Program-made: the position numbers and the translations under genes
In this document: one piece after another, positions 36,275-45,304 of the stretch
Layout: every line of letters starts with the position of its first letter
How positions within the stretch are numbered: position 1 is the first letter of the stretch
Notes under the pieces: generated by a model
What the model saw: only the letters and a program-made list of their open reading frames with translations
What the model was told of the DNA's origin: nothing
Database searches by the model: none
From: QZKY01 sp942492925
GTDB taxonomy: Bacteria; Pseudomonadota; Gammaproteobacteria; Burkholderiales; Burkholderiaceae_D
Length of the DNA: 64,000 nt
Assembly: GCA_942492925.1 (NCBI GenBank)
Contig: OW818641.1
Coordinates: 124,001-188,000 of the forward strand
Direction: 5' to 3'

Positions 36275-37994
36275 ATGTCTAATTCCGTAGCATCCGCAAA
36301 TCAAGCCTCCGGCATGGAAAGTTTTGCCGCTCTGTTTGAAGAATCCCTGTCACGCCAGGATATGCGTTCCGGCGAAGTGATCTCCGCCGAAGTCGTCCGC
36401 ATCGATCACAATTTTGTCATCGTCAATGCAGGACTGAAATCCGAATCGTTCATTCCGATCGAAGAATTCAAGAATGATGTTGGCGAACTCGAAGTCCACC
36501 GTGGGCGATTATGTTTCCGTCGCCATCGAATCCCTGGAAAATGGTTTCGGCGACACCATTCTCTCCCGCGATAAAGCCAAGCGTCTCGCTTCCTGGCTCT
36601 CGCTCGAAAAAGCCATGGAATCCGGCGAACTCGTGACCGGTACCGTCAATGGCAAGGTCAAGGGCGGCCTGACCGTTCTGACCAACGGCATTCGCGCCTT
36701 CCTGCCGGGTTCGCTGGTCGATACTCGTCCGGTCAAGGATACCTCGCCGTACGAAGGCAAGACCATGGAATTCAAGGTCATCAAGCTCGACCGCAAGCGC
36801 AACAACGTCGTGCTGTCGCGTCGCGCCGTCGTCGAAGCATCGATGGGCGAAGAACGCGCCAAGCTGATGGAAACCCTGAAAGAAGGCACCATCGTCACCG
36901 GTATCGTCAAAAACATCACCGACTACGGTGCGTTCATTGATTTGGGCGGCATCGACGGCTTGTTGCACATCACCGATCTGGCATGGCGTCGCGTGCGTCA
37001 TCCGTCGGAGGTACTCACCGTCGGTCAGGAAGTCACCGCGAAAGTGCTCAAGTACGATCAAGAGAAAAACCGCGTATCCCTCGGCGTCAAGCAGCTCGGC
37101 GACGATCCGTGGTCTGGCCTCTCCCGTCGTTATCCGCAAAGCACCCGCCTGTTCGGCAAGGTCACCAACCTCACCGACTACGGCGCATTTGTGGAAGTCG
37201 AACAAGGCATCGAAGGTCTGGTACACGTTTCCGAAATGGACTGGACCAACAAGAACATCGCCCCGAACAAGGCTGTCAAGCTGGGCGAAGAAGTCGAAGT
37301 CATGGTGCTGGAAATCGACGAAGAACGTCGTCGTATCAGCCTCGGCATGAAGCAATGCAAGCCGAATCCATGGGAAGACTTTGCACTGTCGCACAAAAAA
37401 GGCGACAAAGTCAAGGGCGCGATCAAGTCGATCACCGACTTCGGCGTGTTCATCGGCTTGCAAGGCAATATCGACGGCCTGGTTCACCTCTCCGACCTCT
37501 CCTGGACGGAAGCGGGCGAAGAAGCGGTGCGCAACTTCAAGAAGGGCGACGAACTCGAAGCGGTTGTGCTGGCCATCGATGTCGAGCGCGAGCGCGTGTC
37601 GTTGGGCGTCAAGCAACTCGAAGGCGACCCATTCAACAACTTCATCGCGATGAACGACAAGGGCGCCATGCTGGACGGCACCGTCAAGTCGGTTGAAGCG
37701 AAGGGTGCAGTTATCCAGTTGTCCGACGAAGTCGAAGGCTATTTGCGCGCATCCGAAATCTCCCGCGATCGCGTGGAAGATGCCGGTACGCACCTGAAGG
37801 TTGGCGACAAGATTGAAGTGATGATCATCAACATCGATCGCAAATCGCGCGGCATTCAGTTGTCCATCAAGGCGAAGGATCAGGCTGAAACGCAGGAAGC
37901 CATGCAAAAGATGTCGGCAGAAGCCGGCGCGGCCGCTTCCGGCATGACCAGTCTGGGCGCTTTGCTGAAAGCCAAGTTCGACAACAAGAACTAA
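36275..37994 (+). CDS. rpsA: 30S ribosomal protein S1 with an apparent +1 frameshift
   Basis: Ribosomal S1 binds mRNA and helps initiation; it is essential in proteobacteria. The reading frame breaks once. From the ATG at 36275 the chain reads to GELEV and is then shifted. The downstream frame resumes with TVGDYVSVAIESLENGFGDTILSRDKAKRL, which is the correct continuation, and holds the remaining S1 domains to residue 572. Comparison with family sequence shows GTCC at 36494-36497 where GTC is expected, one extra C at 36496 or 36497. Without the correction two overlapping pieces result (36275-36574 and 36474-37994). A sequencing or assembly error is most likely, because an essential gene would not tolerate it. 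Confidence 0.95.
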
Positions 37995-38009
37995 CAGCCG
38001 GATCAGCCC

Positions 38010-38309
38010 ATGACCAAGTCGGAACTGATTGCCCGCCTGGCGGAAAATTACACGCAACTCGTCGCGAAAGACGCGGAGTTCGCTGTCAAGACTATTCTGG
38101 ATGCCATGGCCAACGCCTTGGCGAATGGTCAGCGCATCGAAATTCGCGGTTTTGGCAGTTTTGCATTAAATGTCCGTCCGCCGCGTGTTGGTCGCAACCC
38201 CAAGTCCGGGGACAAAGTGATGGTGCAGGAGAAACGTGTCCCGCACTTCAAACCGGGCAAGGAATTGCGGGAACGTGTGGATGCCGCGGCCAAGTCGGTT
38301 TCTGCTTGA
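38010..38309 (+). CDS. ihfB: Integration host factor subunit beta
   Basis: A 99-residue DNA-bending protein that pairs with IHF alpha. The conserved DNA-binding arm GRNPKSGDKV and GFGSF motif are present. It follows rpsA by 15 bases, the fixed order cmk-rpsA-ihfB in proteobacteria, and is the last gene before a strong terminator. Length and sequence are standard. Confidence 0.98.
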   Translation: MTKSELIARLAENYTQLVAKDAEFAVKTILDAMANALANGQRIEIRGFGSFALNVRPPRVGRNPKSGDKVMVQEKRVPHFKPGKELRERVDAAAKSVSA

Positions 38310-38331
38310 AACAAATGGCACAAGCAACAAC

Positions 38332-38359
38332 AAAAAGGCACCTTCGGGTGCCTTTTTTT
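38332..38359 (+). terminator. Rho-independent terminator after ihfB
   Basis: An 11-base stem AAAAAGGCACC (38332-38342), TTCG loop, GGTGCCTTTTT (38347-38357), followed by more T residues. It ends the long transcript that begins at gyrA. Confidence 0.95.
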
Positions 38360-38489
38360 CGGCCCTTGCGCTTTTTCTGCCCCGCCTAAGGCACGCTTTG
38401 GCGTCCCACCGTGTCTTTTTTTGCATCTTCGATGCCTTTCTTTTCGCGTACAATGCTTGTCTTGTTACGACAACGCTTGGACACCGGCC

Positions 38490-38804
38490 ATGAAGCTTGT
38501 TGCCAGAATCATTGCAGCCATTCTCTTTATTCTTTTCTTCGGTTTTGCGCTGAAAAATGCGCACGAAGTCACGCTGCGATTTTTTTTCGGCAACGAATGG
38601 CGGTCGCCACTGGCCTTGCTGCTGCTCGCTTTTTTGGCGCTGGGCGGTTTCCTGGGTGTGCTGGCCATGACGCCCATCGTGTTTCGGAAGCGACGCGAAC
38701 TGACCAAATGCCGTAAAGAACTGGAAGCCTTGCAAAGTGAGCGCGATGCGCAACTGGCTGCGCGGGACCAGGCGCCCCGCCCCGACGTGATGGCTGGCAC
38801 CTGA
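38490..38804 (+). CDS. lapA: LapA family inner-membrane protein
   Basis: A 104-residue small membrane protein with two hydrophobic segments (about residues 4-20 and 40-60) and a basic, charged C-terminal tail with RKRRELTKCRKELEAL. LapA works with LapB in lipopolysaccharide assembly and regulation of LpxC turnover in E. coli. Start chosen at ATG 38490; a longer reading lacks membrane logic. lapB follows after 45 bases. Confidence 0.88.
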   Translation: MKLVARIIAAILFILFFGFALKNAHEVTLRFFFGNEWRSPLALLLLAFLALGGFLGVLAMTPIVFRKRRELTKCRKELEALQSERDAQLAARDQAPRPDVMAGT

Positions 38805-38849
38805 ATCAAGGGATATTTTTTCAACCCCCCCCATACATAATCGCCCGGC

Positions 38850-40025
38850 ATGGACTTTGAAATCTGGTGGCTCTTCATCATCCCGCTCTTCTTCGCACTG
38901 GGCTGGATTGCCGCACGTATCGACATCCGACAACTGCTGTCTGAATCGCGCACCCTGCCGCATAGCTACTTCAAGGGATTGAATTTCCTGCTCAACGAGC
39001 AACCCGACAAGGCGATTGATTCCTTCATCGAAATCGTCAAGCTGGATCCGGAAACCGCCGAATTGCATTTTGCACTGGGTAGCCTCTTTTGTCGCCGCGG
39101 CGAAATAGAACGCGCCATTCGCGTACATCAAAATCTCTTGTCCCGTCCCGACCTGCCGCGCGAGCAACAAGAACAGGCACTGTATGAGCTCGGCCAGGAT
39201 TATTTGATGGCCGGACTTTTTGATCGCGCCGAAGAAACCTTCAACCGCTTGCTGGATACGTCCTACGGTTCGCGCGCCCGCCGGGCGCTGCTGGATATCT
39301 ACCAACGCGTCAAGGAATGGCAACGCGCCATCGATGCCGCCGAAGCGCTGCAAAGTACTGGGGCCGCGCGCTTGAACAAGGAAATCGCGCAGTTTTACTG
39401 CGAACTCGCCCAAGGTGAGCTACTCAAAAATGAGCATACTGCGGCACTGTCCTTGCTCGACAAGGCATTGACTGCTGATCGCATGAATGTGCGCGCCACC
39501 ATCTTGATCGGCGATGCCTTGCTGGCCCAAGGCGATACGGAAGGCGCGATTGCAGCGTGGCGTCGTGTGGAAAAACAAAGCATGCCGCATGTGGCGCTGG
39601 TGGCGCAACGCCTGATGGACGCCTACCACACCGCGGGTCGCCCGCAGGAAGGCGTCAACCTGGTCAAGTCCTATTTGTCGGAAACGCCTTCCATCGATTT
39701 GCTCGACGTGGTGTTCAAGGCCGTGGTGGAGCGAGAAAGCCTCGACGCAGCCTATCAACTGATCGTTTCCGAACTGCGGCGCACGCCCACGCTGCTGGGA
39801 CTCGATAAGCTCATCGAAGCGCGCATGATGATGTCGCCCACCGAAGTGCGGCCCGAACTCTCGCTGGTGCAAGATCTGGTGCATGGCTATGCCGTGAAGC
39901 TGGCGCGCTACCAATGCAATCATTGCGGCTTCAAGGCGCGCCAATTTTACTGGCAATGCCCAGGCTGCAATCAATGGGAATCCTACCCGCCCCGGCGGAC
40001 CGAAGAATTAACCGTCATACAGTAA
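38850..40025 (+). CDS. lapB: Lipopolysaccharide assembly protein LapB (YciM)
   Basis: A 391-residue protein with one N-terminal membrane helix (residues about 5-20), tetratricopeptide repeats through residue about 340, and a C-terminal rubredoxin-like metal domain with CNHCGF and CPGCNQ. LapB recruits FtsH to degrade LpxC and so limits lipopolysaccharide synthesis. Its neighbour lapA and the downstream heptose kinase agree with that role. Confidence 0.95.
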   Translation: MDFEIWWLFIIPLFFALGWIAARIDIRQLLSESRTLPHSYFKGLNFLLNEQPDKAIDSFIEIVKLDPETAELHFALGSLFCRRGEIERAIRVHQNLLSRPDLPREQQEQALYELGQDYLMAGLFDRAEETFNRLLDTSYGSRARRALLDIYQRVKEWQRAIDAAEALQSTGAARLNKEIAQFYCELAQGELLKNEHTAALSLLDKALTADRMNVRATILIGDALLAQGDTEGAIAAWRRVEKQSMPHVALVAQRLMDAYHTAGRPQEGVNLVKSYLSETPSIDLLDVVFKAVVERESLDAAYQLIVSELRRTPTLLGLDKLIEARMMMSPTEVRPELSLVQDLVHGYAVKLARYQCNHCGFKARQFYWQCPGCNQWESYPPRRTEELTVIQ

Positions 40026-40038
40026 CCGCGTCTTGTCT

Positions 40039-40953
40039 ATGTCCAAAAACGTTTCCATTCTTGTCGTCGGCGATGTCATGCTGGATCGCTACTGGTTCGG
40101 CGATGTGTCCCGGATTTCGCCGGAAGCGCCCGTTCCCGTCGTGCTCGTCGAAAAACGCGAAGAACGTCTGGGGGGCGCAGCCAACGTGGCGCGCAATATC
40201 GCAACGCTCGGAGCAAAAACCGATTTGTTGGGCATCGTGGGGCAAGACGAAGCGGGCGACTCGGTGGCAACCTTGCTCAAGCAAGCGGGAATCGGCGACT
40301 TTCTCCATCGTGACGCCGCGATTTCCACCATCATCAAGCTGCGCATCATTGGTCGCCAACAGCAATTGTTGCGTGTCGATTTTGAAGAACCTCCCACCGA
40401 TGCGGTGCTGCAAAACAAGCTGACCCAGTTCCATGCTTTGCTGCCACAGTACGACGTGATCGTCTTATCCGATTACGCCAAAGGCAGCCTGAACAATGTC
40501 GCCCAGATGATCGCGGCTGCGCGTGCTGTTGGCAAAGTCGTGCTGGTCGACCCCAAGGGCGACGATTTCACGCGCTACGCAGGCGCAACCGCGCTAACGC
40601 CGAACAAGGCGGAACTGCGACGCATTATCGGCAACTGGAAAACGGAAGAAGAACTGACCTCCAAGGCCCAGCAACTCCGCACCACGCTGAATATTCAAAC
40701 GCTGTTGCTCACACGTTCCGAAGAAGGCATGACGCTCTATTCGGATGCCGGCGTCACGCATATGCCGGCACAAGCGCGCGAAGTCTTTGATGTATCCGGC
40801 GCAGGCGACACCGTCATCGCAACCTTCGCAGCCATGCTGGGCGAAGGCAAGTCGATCACGGAAGCGGCCACCCTCGCGAATCGTGCTGGCGGGATTGTTG
40901 TCGGCAAGCTGGGCACTGCGACCGTTTCACGCACCGAACTTTTTGGAAATTAA
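40039..40953 (+). CDS. rfaE1: D-glycero-beta-D-manno-heptose-7-phosphate kinase (RfaE1/HldE N-terminal type)
   Basis: A 304-residue PfkB-family kinase for ADP-heptose synthesis. The C-terminal signature DVSGAGDT and the N-terminal GGAANVARN motif mark the fold. In E. coli this is the N-terminal half of bifunctional HldE; here the adenylyltransferase domain is absent, so it must be encoded elsewhere. I start it at ATG 40039; TTG 40033 is the only other in-frame start. It follows lapB by 13 bases, so lipopolysaccharide assembly and core heptose synthesis are linked. Confidence 0.92.
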   Translation: MSKNVSILVVGDVMLDRYWFGDVSRISPEAPVPVVLVEKREERLGGAANVARNIATLGAKTDLLGIVGQDEAGDSVATLLKQAGIGDFLHRDAAISTIIKLRIIGRQQQLLRVDFEEPPTDAVLQNKLTQFHALLPQYDVIVLSDYAKGSLNNVAQMIAAARAVGKVVLVDPKGDDFTRYAGATALTPNKAELRRIIGNWKTEEELTSKAQQLRTTLNIQTLLLTRSEEGMTLYSDAGVTHMPAQAREVFDVSGAGDTVIATFAAMLGEGKSITEAATLANRAGGIVVGKLGTATVSRTELFGN

Positions 40954-41000
40954 TCTCCTCGGCAACATCACCGCACACTCTTTTCAAGCGCTTCACTGCA

Positions 41001-42698
41001 ATGGCACCAAGACTGATTCCCCCCACCGCTTCGGCTTACCAATACCCTCTTCTCATCAAGCAATTGCTGGTCTCACCGATGACGCATTCGCTGGATCAGG
41101 AAATTCTCTACGCCGACACTTCTCGTTATACCTATCGTACGCTGCGTGAACGCATCGGCAAACTGGCCAACGCCCTGGCCGACCTGGGCGTGACGCCCGG
41201 TCAGACGGTCGCCATCATGGATTGGGATACGCCGCGCTACCTGGAGTGCTACTTCGCCATCCCGATGATGGGCGCCGTGATGCAGATGGTGAACATTCGT
41301 CTCTCGCCTGAGCAGATGCTGTACACGCTCAACCATGCGAAAGCCGACGTCTTGCTGGTCAATGCGGAATTCCTGCCGCTGCTGGAAGCGCATGCCGACA
41401 AACTGGAAACGGTGCGCACTTTCATCCTCATGTCGGATTTGCCGCAACCGCCCAAAACACGCATGACGTTTGCCGCCGAATATGAACCCATGCTTGCCGC
41501 GGCGTCGCCGGATTACGATTTCCCGGATTTTGACGAAAACACGTGCGCGACGACGTTTTACACAACGGGCACGACCGGCAATCCCAAAGGTGTGTACTTC
41601 AGCCATCGTCAACTCGTTTTACACACGCTCAGCACCGCGACTGCGCTCGGCGCCGCCCCCTTCCAAGGCCAGTTGCGACGCGGTGATGTCTACATGCCGC
41701 TCACACCCATGTTCCATGTGCATGCCTGGGGCATTCCCTATGTCGCGACCATGCTGGGGCTCAAGCAAGTCTACCCCGGCGCTTACCATCCCGATCGCCT
41801 GCTGCACCTCATTCAAAATGAGAAAGTGACTTTTTCGCATTGCGTGCCGACGATCTTGCACATGCTGCTGACACATCCGCATTCCAGCACTGTCGACTTG
41901 ACCGGCTGGAAATTGATTATCGGTGGATCCGCCTTGCCGGAAGCCATGGCCATCGCCGCCCAAAAGCGTGGTATCGATGTCTTCGCCGGTTACGGCCTGT
42001 CCGAAACCTGTCCCATTCTGACCATTGCGCATCTGACGCCCGAACTGGTCAATGCCTCGCCTGAAGCGCAAGCCGCCGTGCGCGCCAAAACCGGTTTACC
42101 GCTCCCGCTGGTCGATATTCGCATCGTCGATGAAGCCATGCAGGAAATGCCCCGCGACGGGAAATCCGTCGGCGAAGTGGTGGTGCGCTCCCCCTGGCTC
42201 ACACAAGGCTATCTGCACGATGCGAACGCCTCGGAAACTCTGTGGCAAGGCGGGTATCTGCATACCGGCGACATCGGCTATCTCAATGCCAACGGTTATC
42301 TTCAAGTCACCGATCGTGCCAAAGATGTGATCAAAACCGGCGGCGAATGGACCTCATCGCTGCAACTCGAAAACGTCTTGCTGCAACATCCTGCCGTGCA
42401 TGAAGTTGCCGTCGTGGCCGAAAACGATGCGCGCTGGGGAGAACGTCCCGTCGCACTCGTACAACTCAAACCAGGCTTGCCCGAACCTGTCTCCGAAGCG
42501 GTCCTGCGCAAGCATGTCGCCCGCTTCGCCGACCACGGCGATTTGTCGCGCTATGCCTTGCTCGTCAATGTCCTTTTCGTGGAGCGTCTGCTCAAGACCA
42601 GCGTCGGCAAAGCCAACAAACGGGAAATGCGCCACCAGCTCAACCAGTATCGACAAAACGGCTCCCCCAAAGGCGCGCTGAAATTTTCGTCTGATTGA
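41001..42698 (+). CDS. Acyl-CoA synthetase, AMP-forming (medium/long-chain fatty acid)
   Basis: A 565-residue ANL-superfamily enzyme that activates a fatty acid with ATP and CoA. The A5/P-loop is YTTGTTGNPKG at residues 187-197, GYGLSET lies near residue 330, and GEWTSSLQLE precedes the C-terminal domain. TSVGKANKRE near the end provides the catalytic lysine. The N-terminal ASAYQYPLLIKQLL region is typical of medium-chain ligases. Substrate is not identified by sequence. It lies between the heptose kinase and yqgE; no operon is obvious with either (47- and 143-base gaps). Confidence 0.88.
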   Translation: MAPRLIPPTASAYQYPLLIKQLLVSPMTHSLDQEILYADTSRYTYRTLRERIGKLANALADLGVTPGQTVAIMDWDTPRYLECYFAIPMMGAVMQMVNIRLSPEQMLYTLNHAKADVLLVNAEFLPLLEAHADKLETVRTFILMSDLPQPPKTRMTFAAEYEPMLAAASPDYDFPDFDENTCATTFYTTGTTGNPKGVYFSHRQLVLHTLSTATALGAAPFQGQLRRGDVYMPLTPMFHVHAWGIPYVATMLGLKQVYPGAYHPDRLLHLIQNEKVTFSHCVPTILHMLLTHPHSSTVDLTGWKLIIGGSALPEAMAIAAQKRGIDVFAGYGLSETCPILTIAHLTPELVNASPEAQAAVRAKTGLPLPLVDIRIVDEAMQEMPRDGKSVGEVVVRSPWLTQGYLHDANASETLWQGGYLHTGDIGYLNANGYLQVTDRAKDVIKTGGEWTSSLQLENVLLQHPAVHEVAVVAENDARWGERPVALVQLKPGLPEPVSEAVLRKHVARFADHGDLSRYALLVNVLFVERLLKTSVGKANKREMRHQLNQYRQNGSPKGALKFSSD

Positions 42699-42841
42699 GC
42701 CCCCCCCGACAGGCGTCCCTCAACGGCTCCCCCGCTGGCACACCCGCCAAAAGCTGCTAGAATTGGGCCGTGTAAAAACGGTGCGGCCGATCTGGCCGCT
42801 CAAGCTGGCAACAGGGAACTCTCTTTGACACGGTTGAAACG

Positions 42842-43408
42842 ATGGCCATCCCTGAACTCAACTTATCCAATCATTTCCTCATCGCGATGCCGTCGATGCT
42901 CGATCCGGTTTTCGGGGGCACGGTGGTGTATCTCTGCGAGCACAACGACAAGGGTGCGCTCGGCATGGTCATCAACAAGCCCACCGGCATCATGATGCAT
43001 GAGCTCTTTGACCGCCTGAATCTGAAACTGGAAATCGCCCCCTTATCCGAGCGCCCGGTGATGTTTGGCGGCCCCGTGCAAGATGATCGCGGTTTCGTGC
43101 TGCATTCGCCATCGGGCGCTTTCTCGTCGATGCTGAAGGTGACCGACGACATTGCTTTCACGACCTCGCGAGACGTGCTCGAAGCGGTCGCTTCCGGTCA
43201 GGGGCCGGAGCGCCTGTTAGTGAGCATTGGCTATGCGGGCTGGTCCGCCGGTCAGCTTGAGCAAGAGATTGGCCAAAATGGCTGGCTGACCGTTGCAGCA
43301 GACCCCTCCGTTATTTTTGATTTACCCGTACACGAGCGGTATCACGCCGCCATGTCCCTGCTGGGCATCAACCCCGTCACGCTTGCTGCCGGAGTCGGGC
43401 ATGCCTGA
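42842..43408 (+). CDS. yqgE: UPF0301 / YqgE / AlgH family protein
   Basis: A 188-residue protein of the YqgE/AlgH family, whose function is not firmly known. SNHFLIAMP at the N-terminus and GVVINKP-like GMVINKPTG, then FGGPV, are the conserved family motifs. It is found upstream of ruvX and pyrR in most betaproteobacteria. It starts the block leading to pyrimidine synthesis. Sequence and length are ordinary. Confidence 0.94.
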   Translation: MAIPELNLSNHFLIAMPSMLDPVFGGTVVYLCEHNDKGALGMVINKPTGIMMHELFDRLNLKLEIAPLSERPVMFGGPVQDDRGFVLHSPSGAFSSMLKVTDDIAFTTSRDVLEAVASGQGPERLLVSIGYAGWSAGQLEQEIGQNGWLTVAADPSVIFDLPVHERYHAAMSLLGINPVTLAAGVGHA

Positions 43409-43441
43409 TATCGGCCGGCGCCCATCTGGAGCCGCAAACTG

Positions 43442-43840
43442 ATGGCGCAAACTCTCCTGGCTTTCGATTTTGGCCTCAAGCGCATCGGGGTTGCCGTTGG
43501 CAACACGGTTCTCAAGCAAGCCCGCCCGCTCACCATCATTCACGCCGAAACCAATGACGCCAAGTTTTCGGCCATCGACGCACTGATTCAGGAATGGCAA
43601 CCGACCTTGTGCGTCGTGGGGCTGCCCTTGCATCCGGATGGTGCCGAACACGAAATGACCGCCCGTTGCCGCCGTTTTGCAAACCAGTTGCATGGCCGCT
43701 TCGGGGTTGATACAGTGCTGGTCGATGAGCGATATTCTTCGGCGGTCCTGCCACATCAAGCGGGTAGCCGCATTGATGACCAGTCCGCTGCCCTTATCCT
43801 TCAACAATACTTCGATGAAAAAAACTCCTCCACCACTTGA
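43442..43840 (+). CDS. ruvX: Putative Holliday junction resolvase YqgF/RuvX
   Basis: A 132-residue RNase H-fold nuclease linked to pre-16S rRNA processing and Holliday junction resolution. The N-terminal AFDFGLKRIGVAVG provides the first catalytic aspartate, with VVGLPLHPDG and the C-terminal DDQSAALIL contributing acids. The gene follows yqgE after 33 bases and its 3' end overlaps the pyrR start by 26 bases. Confidence 0.93.
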   Translation: MAQTLLAFDFGLKRIGVAVGNTVLKQARPLTIIHAETNDAKFSAIDALIQEWQPTLCVVGLPLHPDGAEHEMTARCRRFANQLHGRFGVDTVLVDERYSSAVLPHQAGSRIDDQSAALILQQYFDEKNSSTT

Positions 43841-44327
43841 TGCGGAAGCGCTCTACCAGACGCTGGCCGCGCAAATCCGGGATGGCTTGAAATCCGCGCC
43901 GGACGCGGCCATCGTCGGCATTCATTCCGGCGGCGCCTGGCTGGCCGAGCGTCTGGCCGCCGACCTCGGTCTGACCGAACGACTCGGCTTTGTCGATGTC
44001 TCCTTTTATCGCGACGATTACGCGGAGAAAGGGCTGCGCCCGGACGTCAAACCCTCCCAAATTGATTTTGAAGTGGACGGCGCCACCATCTTGCTCGTGG
44101 ACGACGTGCTCTATACCGGCCGCACCACGCGCGCCGCGATGAATGAACTTTTCGATTACGGTCGCCCGGCCAAAATCATGCTGGCAGCCCTAGTGGATCG
44201 CGGCGAGCGGGAATTGCCCATCGCGGCCAATTTCGTGGCGCAGCATCTGTCAGTCAACGCTAACCAATCCATCGTGCTGCATCGCGGCACCAATGGCAAA
44301 TTTTCCTTGACGGTGGAACATGCGTAA
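43815..44327 (+). CDS. pyrR: Bifunctional pyr operon regulator / uracil phosphoribosyltransferase PyrR
   Basis: A 170-residue phosphoribosyltransferase with the PRPP-binding loop VDDVLYTGRTTRAA. In Gram-positives PyrR attenuates pyr transcripts; in Gram-negatives the uracil phosphoribosyltransferase activity is the safer call. I start it at the ATG of MKKTPPPLD, which overlaps ruvX; longer readings add residues with no family fit. pyrB overlaps its end by 8 bases, so the block ruvX-pyrR-pyrB is tightly coupled. Confidence 0.93.
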   Translation: MKKTPPPLDAEALYQTLAAQIRDGLKSAPDAAIVGIHSGGAWLAERLAADLGLTERLGFVDVSFYRDDYAEKGLRPDVKPSQIDFEVDGATILLVDDVLYTGRTTRAAMNELFDYGRPAKIMLAALVDRGERELPIAANFVAQHLSVNANQSIVLHRGTNGKFSLTVEHA

Positions 44328-45279
44328 CCCCCAACTCAACGACCATGGCGAACTCCAGCACTTGCTGACGATCGAAGGCTTGTCACGCGAAATGCTGACG
44401 CATATCCTGGACACCGCCGCCTCCTTCGTGAGCATCTCGGATCGCGAAGTGAAAAAGGTCCCGCTGATGCGCGGAAAAAGCGTGTTCAACCTCTTCTTTG
44501 AAAATTCGACACGCACGCGTACCACGTTTGAAATCGCGGCGAAACGTCTTTCAGCGGACGTCATCAATTTGAATATTCAAGCATCCAGTGCCAGCAAGGG
44601 CGAATCGCTGCTGGACACCATCGACAATCTGACCGCCATGCACGCGGACATGTTTGTCGTGCGCCACGCGCAATCCGGCGCGCCGTTTCTGATCGCCAAA
44701 CATTTGCACGACACCGGCCAGAAGCACCTGCACGTGGTCAACGCCGGCGACGGACGCCATGCGCATCCGACGCAAGGCTTGCTCGACATGTACACGATTC
44801 GCCATTACAAAAAGGATTTCACCAACCTCAGCGTGGCGATTGTGGGTGACGTGCTGCACAGCCGCGTGGCGCGTTCCGATATTCACGCACTCGCCACCCT
44901 CGGCGTGCCCGATGTGCGCGTTATTGGCCCGAACACGCTCTTGGCCTCCAATCTCGATCAAATGGGTGTGCGCGTTTTCACCGACATCAACCAGGGATTG
45001 AAAGGCGTGGATGTCATCATCATGCTGCGGCTGCAAAACGAGCGCATGAACGGTGCGCTGCTGCCTTCCGCGCAGGAATATTTCAAGAGTTACGGATTGA
45101 CGCCGGAACGTCTGGCGCTGGCCAAAAAAGATGCCATCGTCATGCACCCTGGCCCGATGAATCGCGGCGTGGAAATCGACTCGGCGGTGGCAGATGGCTC
45201 GCAAGCGGTGATTCTGCCGCAAGTCACCTACGGCATCGCCGTTCGCATGGCTGTCATGAGCATGCTGGCTGGAACTTAA
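44320..45279 (+). CDS. pyrB: Aspartate carbamoyltransferase catalytic subunit
   Basis: Second step of de novo pyrimidine synthesis. The 319-residue chain has the carbamoyl-phosphate motif FENSTRTRTTFE near residues 60-71 and the aspartate-binding region HPTQGLLD. In betaproteobacteria it forms a complex with a dihydroorotase-like subunit, which follows 25 bases later (pyrC'). It begins with 8 bases of overlap with pyrR. Confidence 0.97.
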   Translation: MRNPQLNDHGELQHLLTIEGLSREMLTHILDTAASFVSISDREVKKVPLMRGKSVFNLFFENSTRTRTTFEIAAKRLSADVINLNIQASSASKGESLLDTIDNLTAMHADMFVVRHAQSGAPFLIAKHLHDTGQKHLHVVNAGDGRHAHPTQGLLDMYTIRHYKKDFTNLSVAIVGDVLHSRVARSDIHALATLGVPDVRVIGPNTLLASNLDQMGVRVFTDINQGLKGVDVIIMLRLQNERMNGALLPSAQEYFKSYGLTPERLALAKKDAIVMHPGPMNRGVEIDSAVADGSQAVILPQVTYGIAVRMAVMSMLAGT

Positions 45280-45304
45280 GGACTGCTGTTAAGGATTATT
45301 GCGC

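Noticed and set aside
36468..38057. 529-codon open reading frame antisense to rpsA
   Set aside because: Same reason; composition looks like the reverse of the repeated S1 domains, with no start context or family match.
38166..39413. 415-codon open reading frame antisense to ihfB, lapA and lapB
   Set aside because: It crosses three real genes and a terminator on the other strand.
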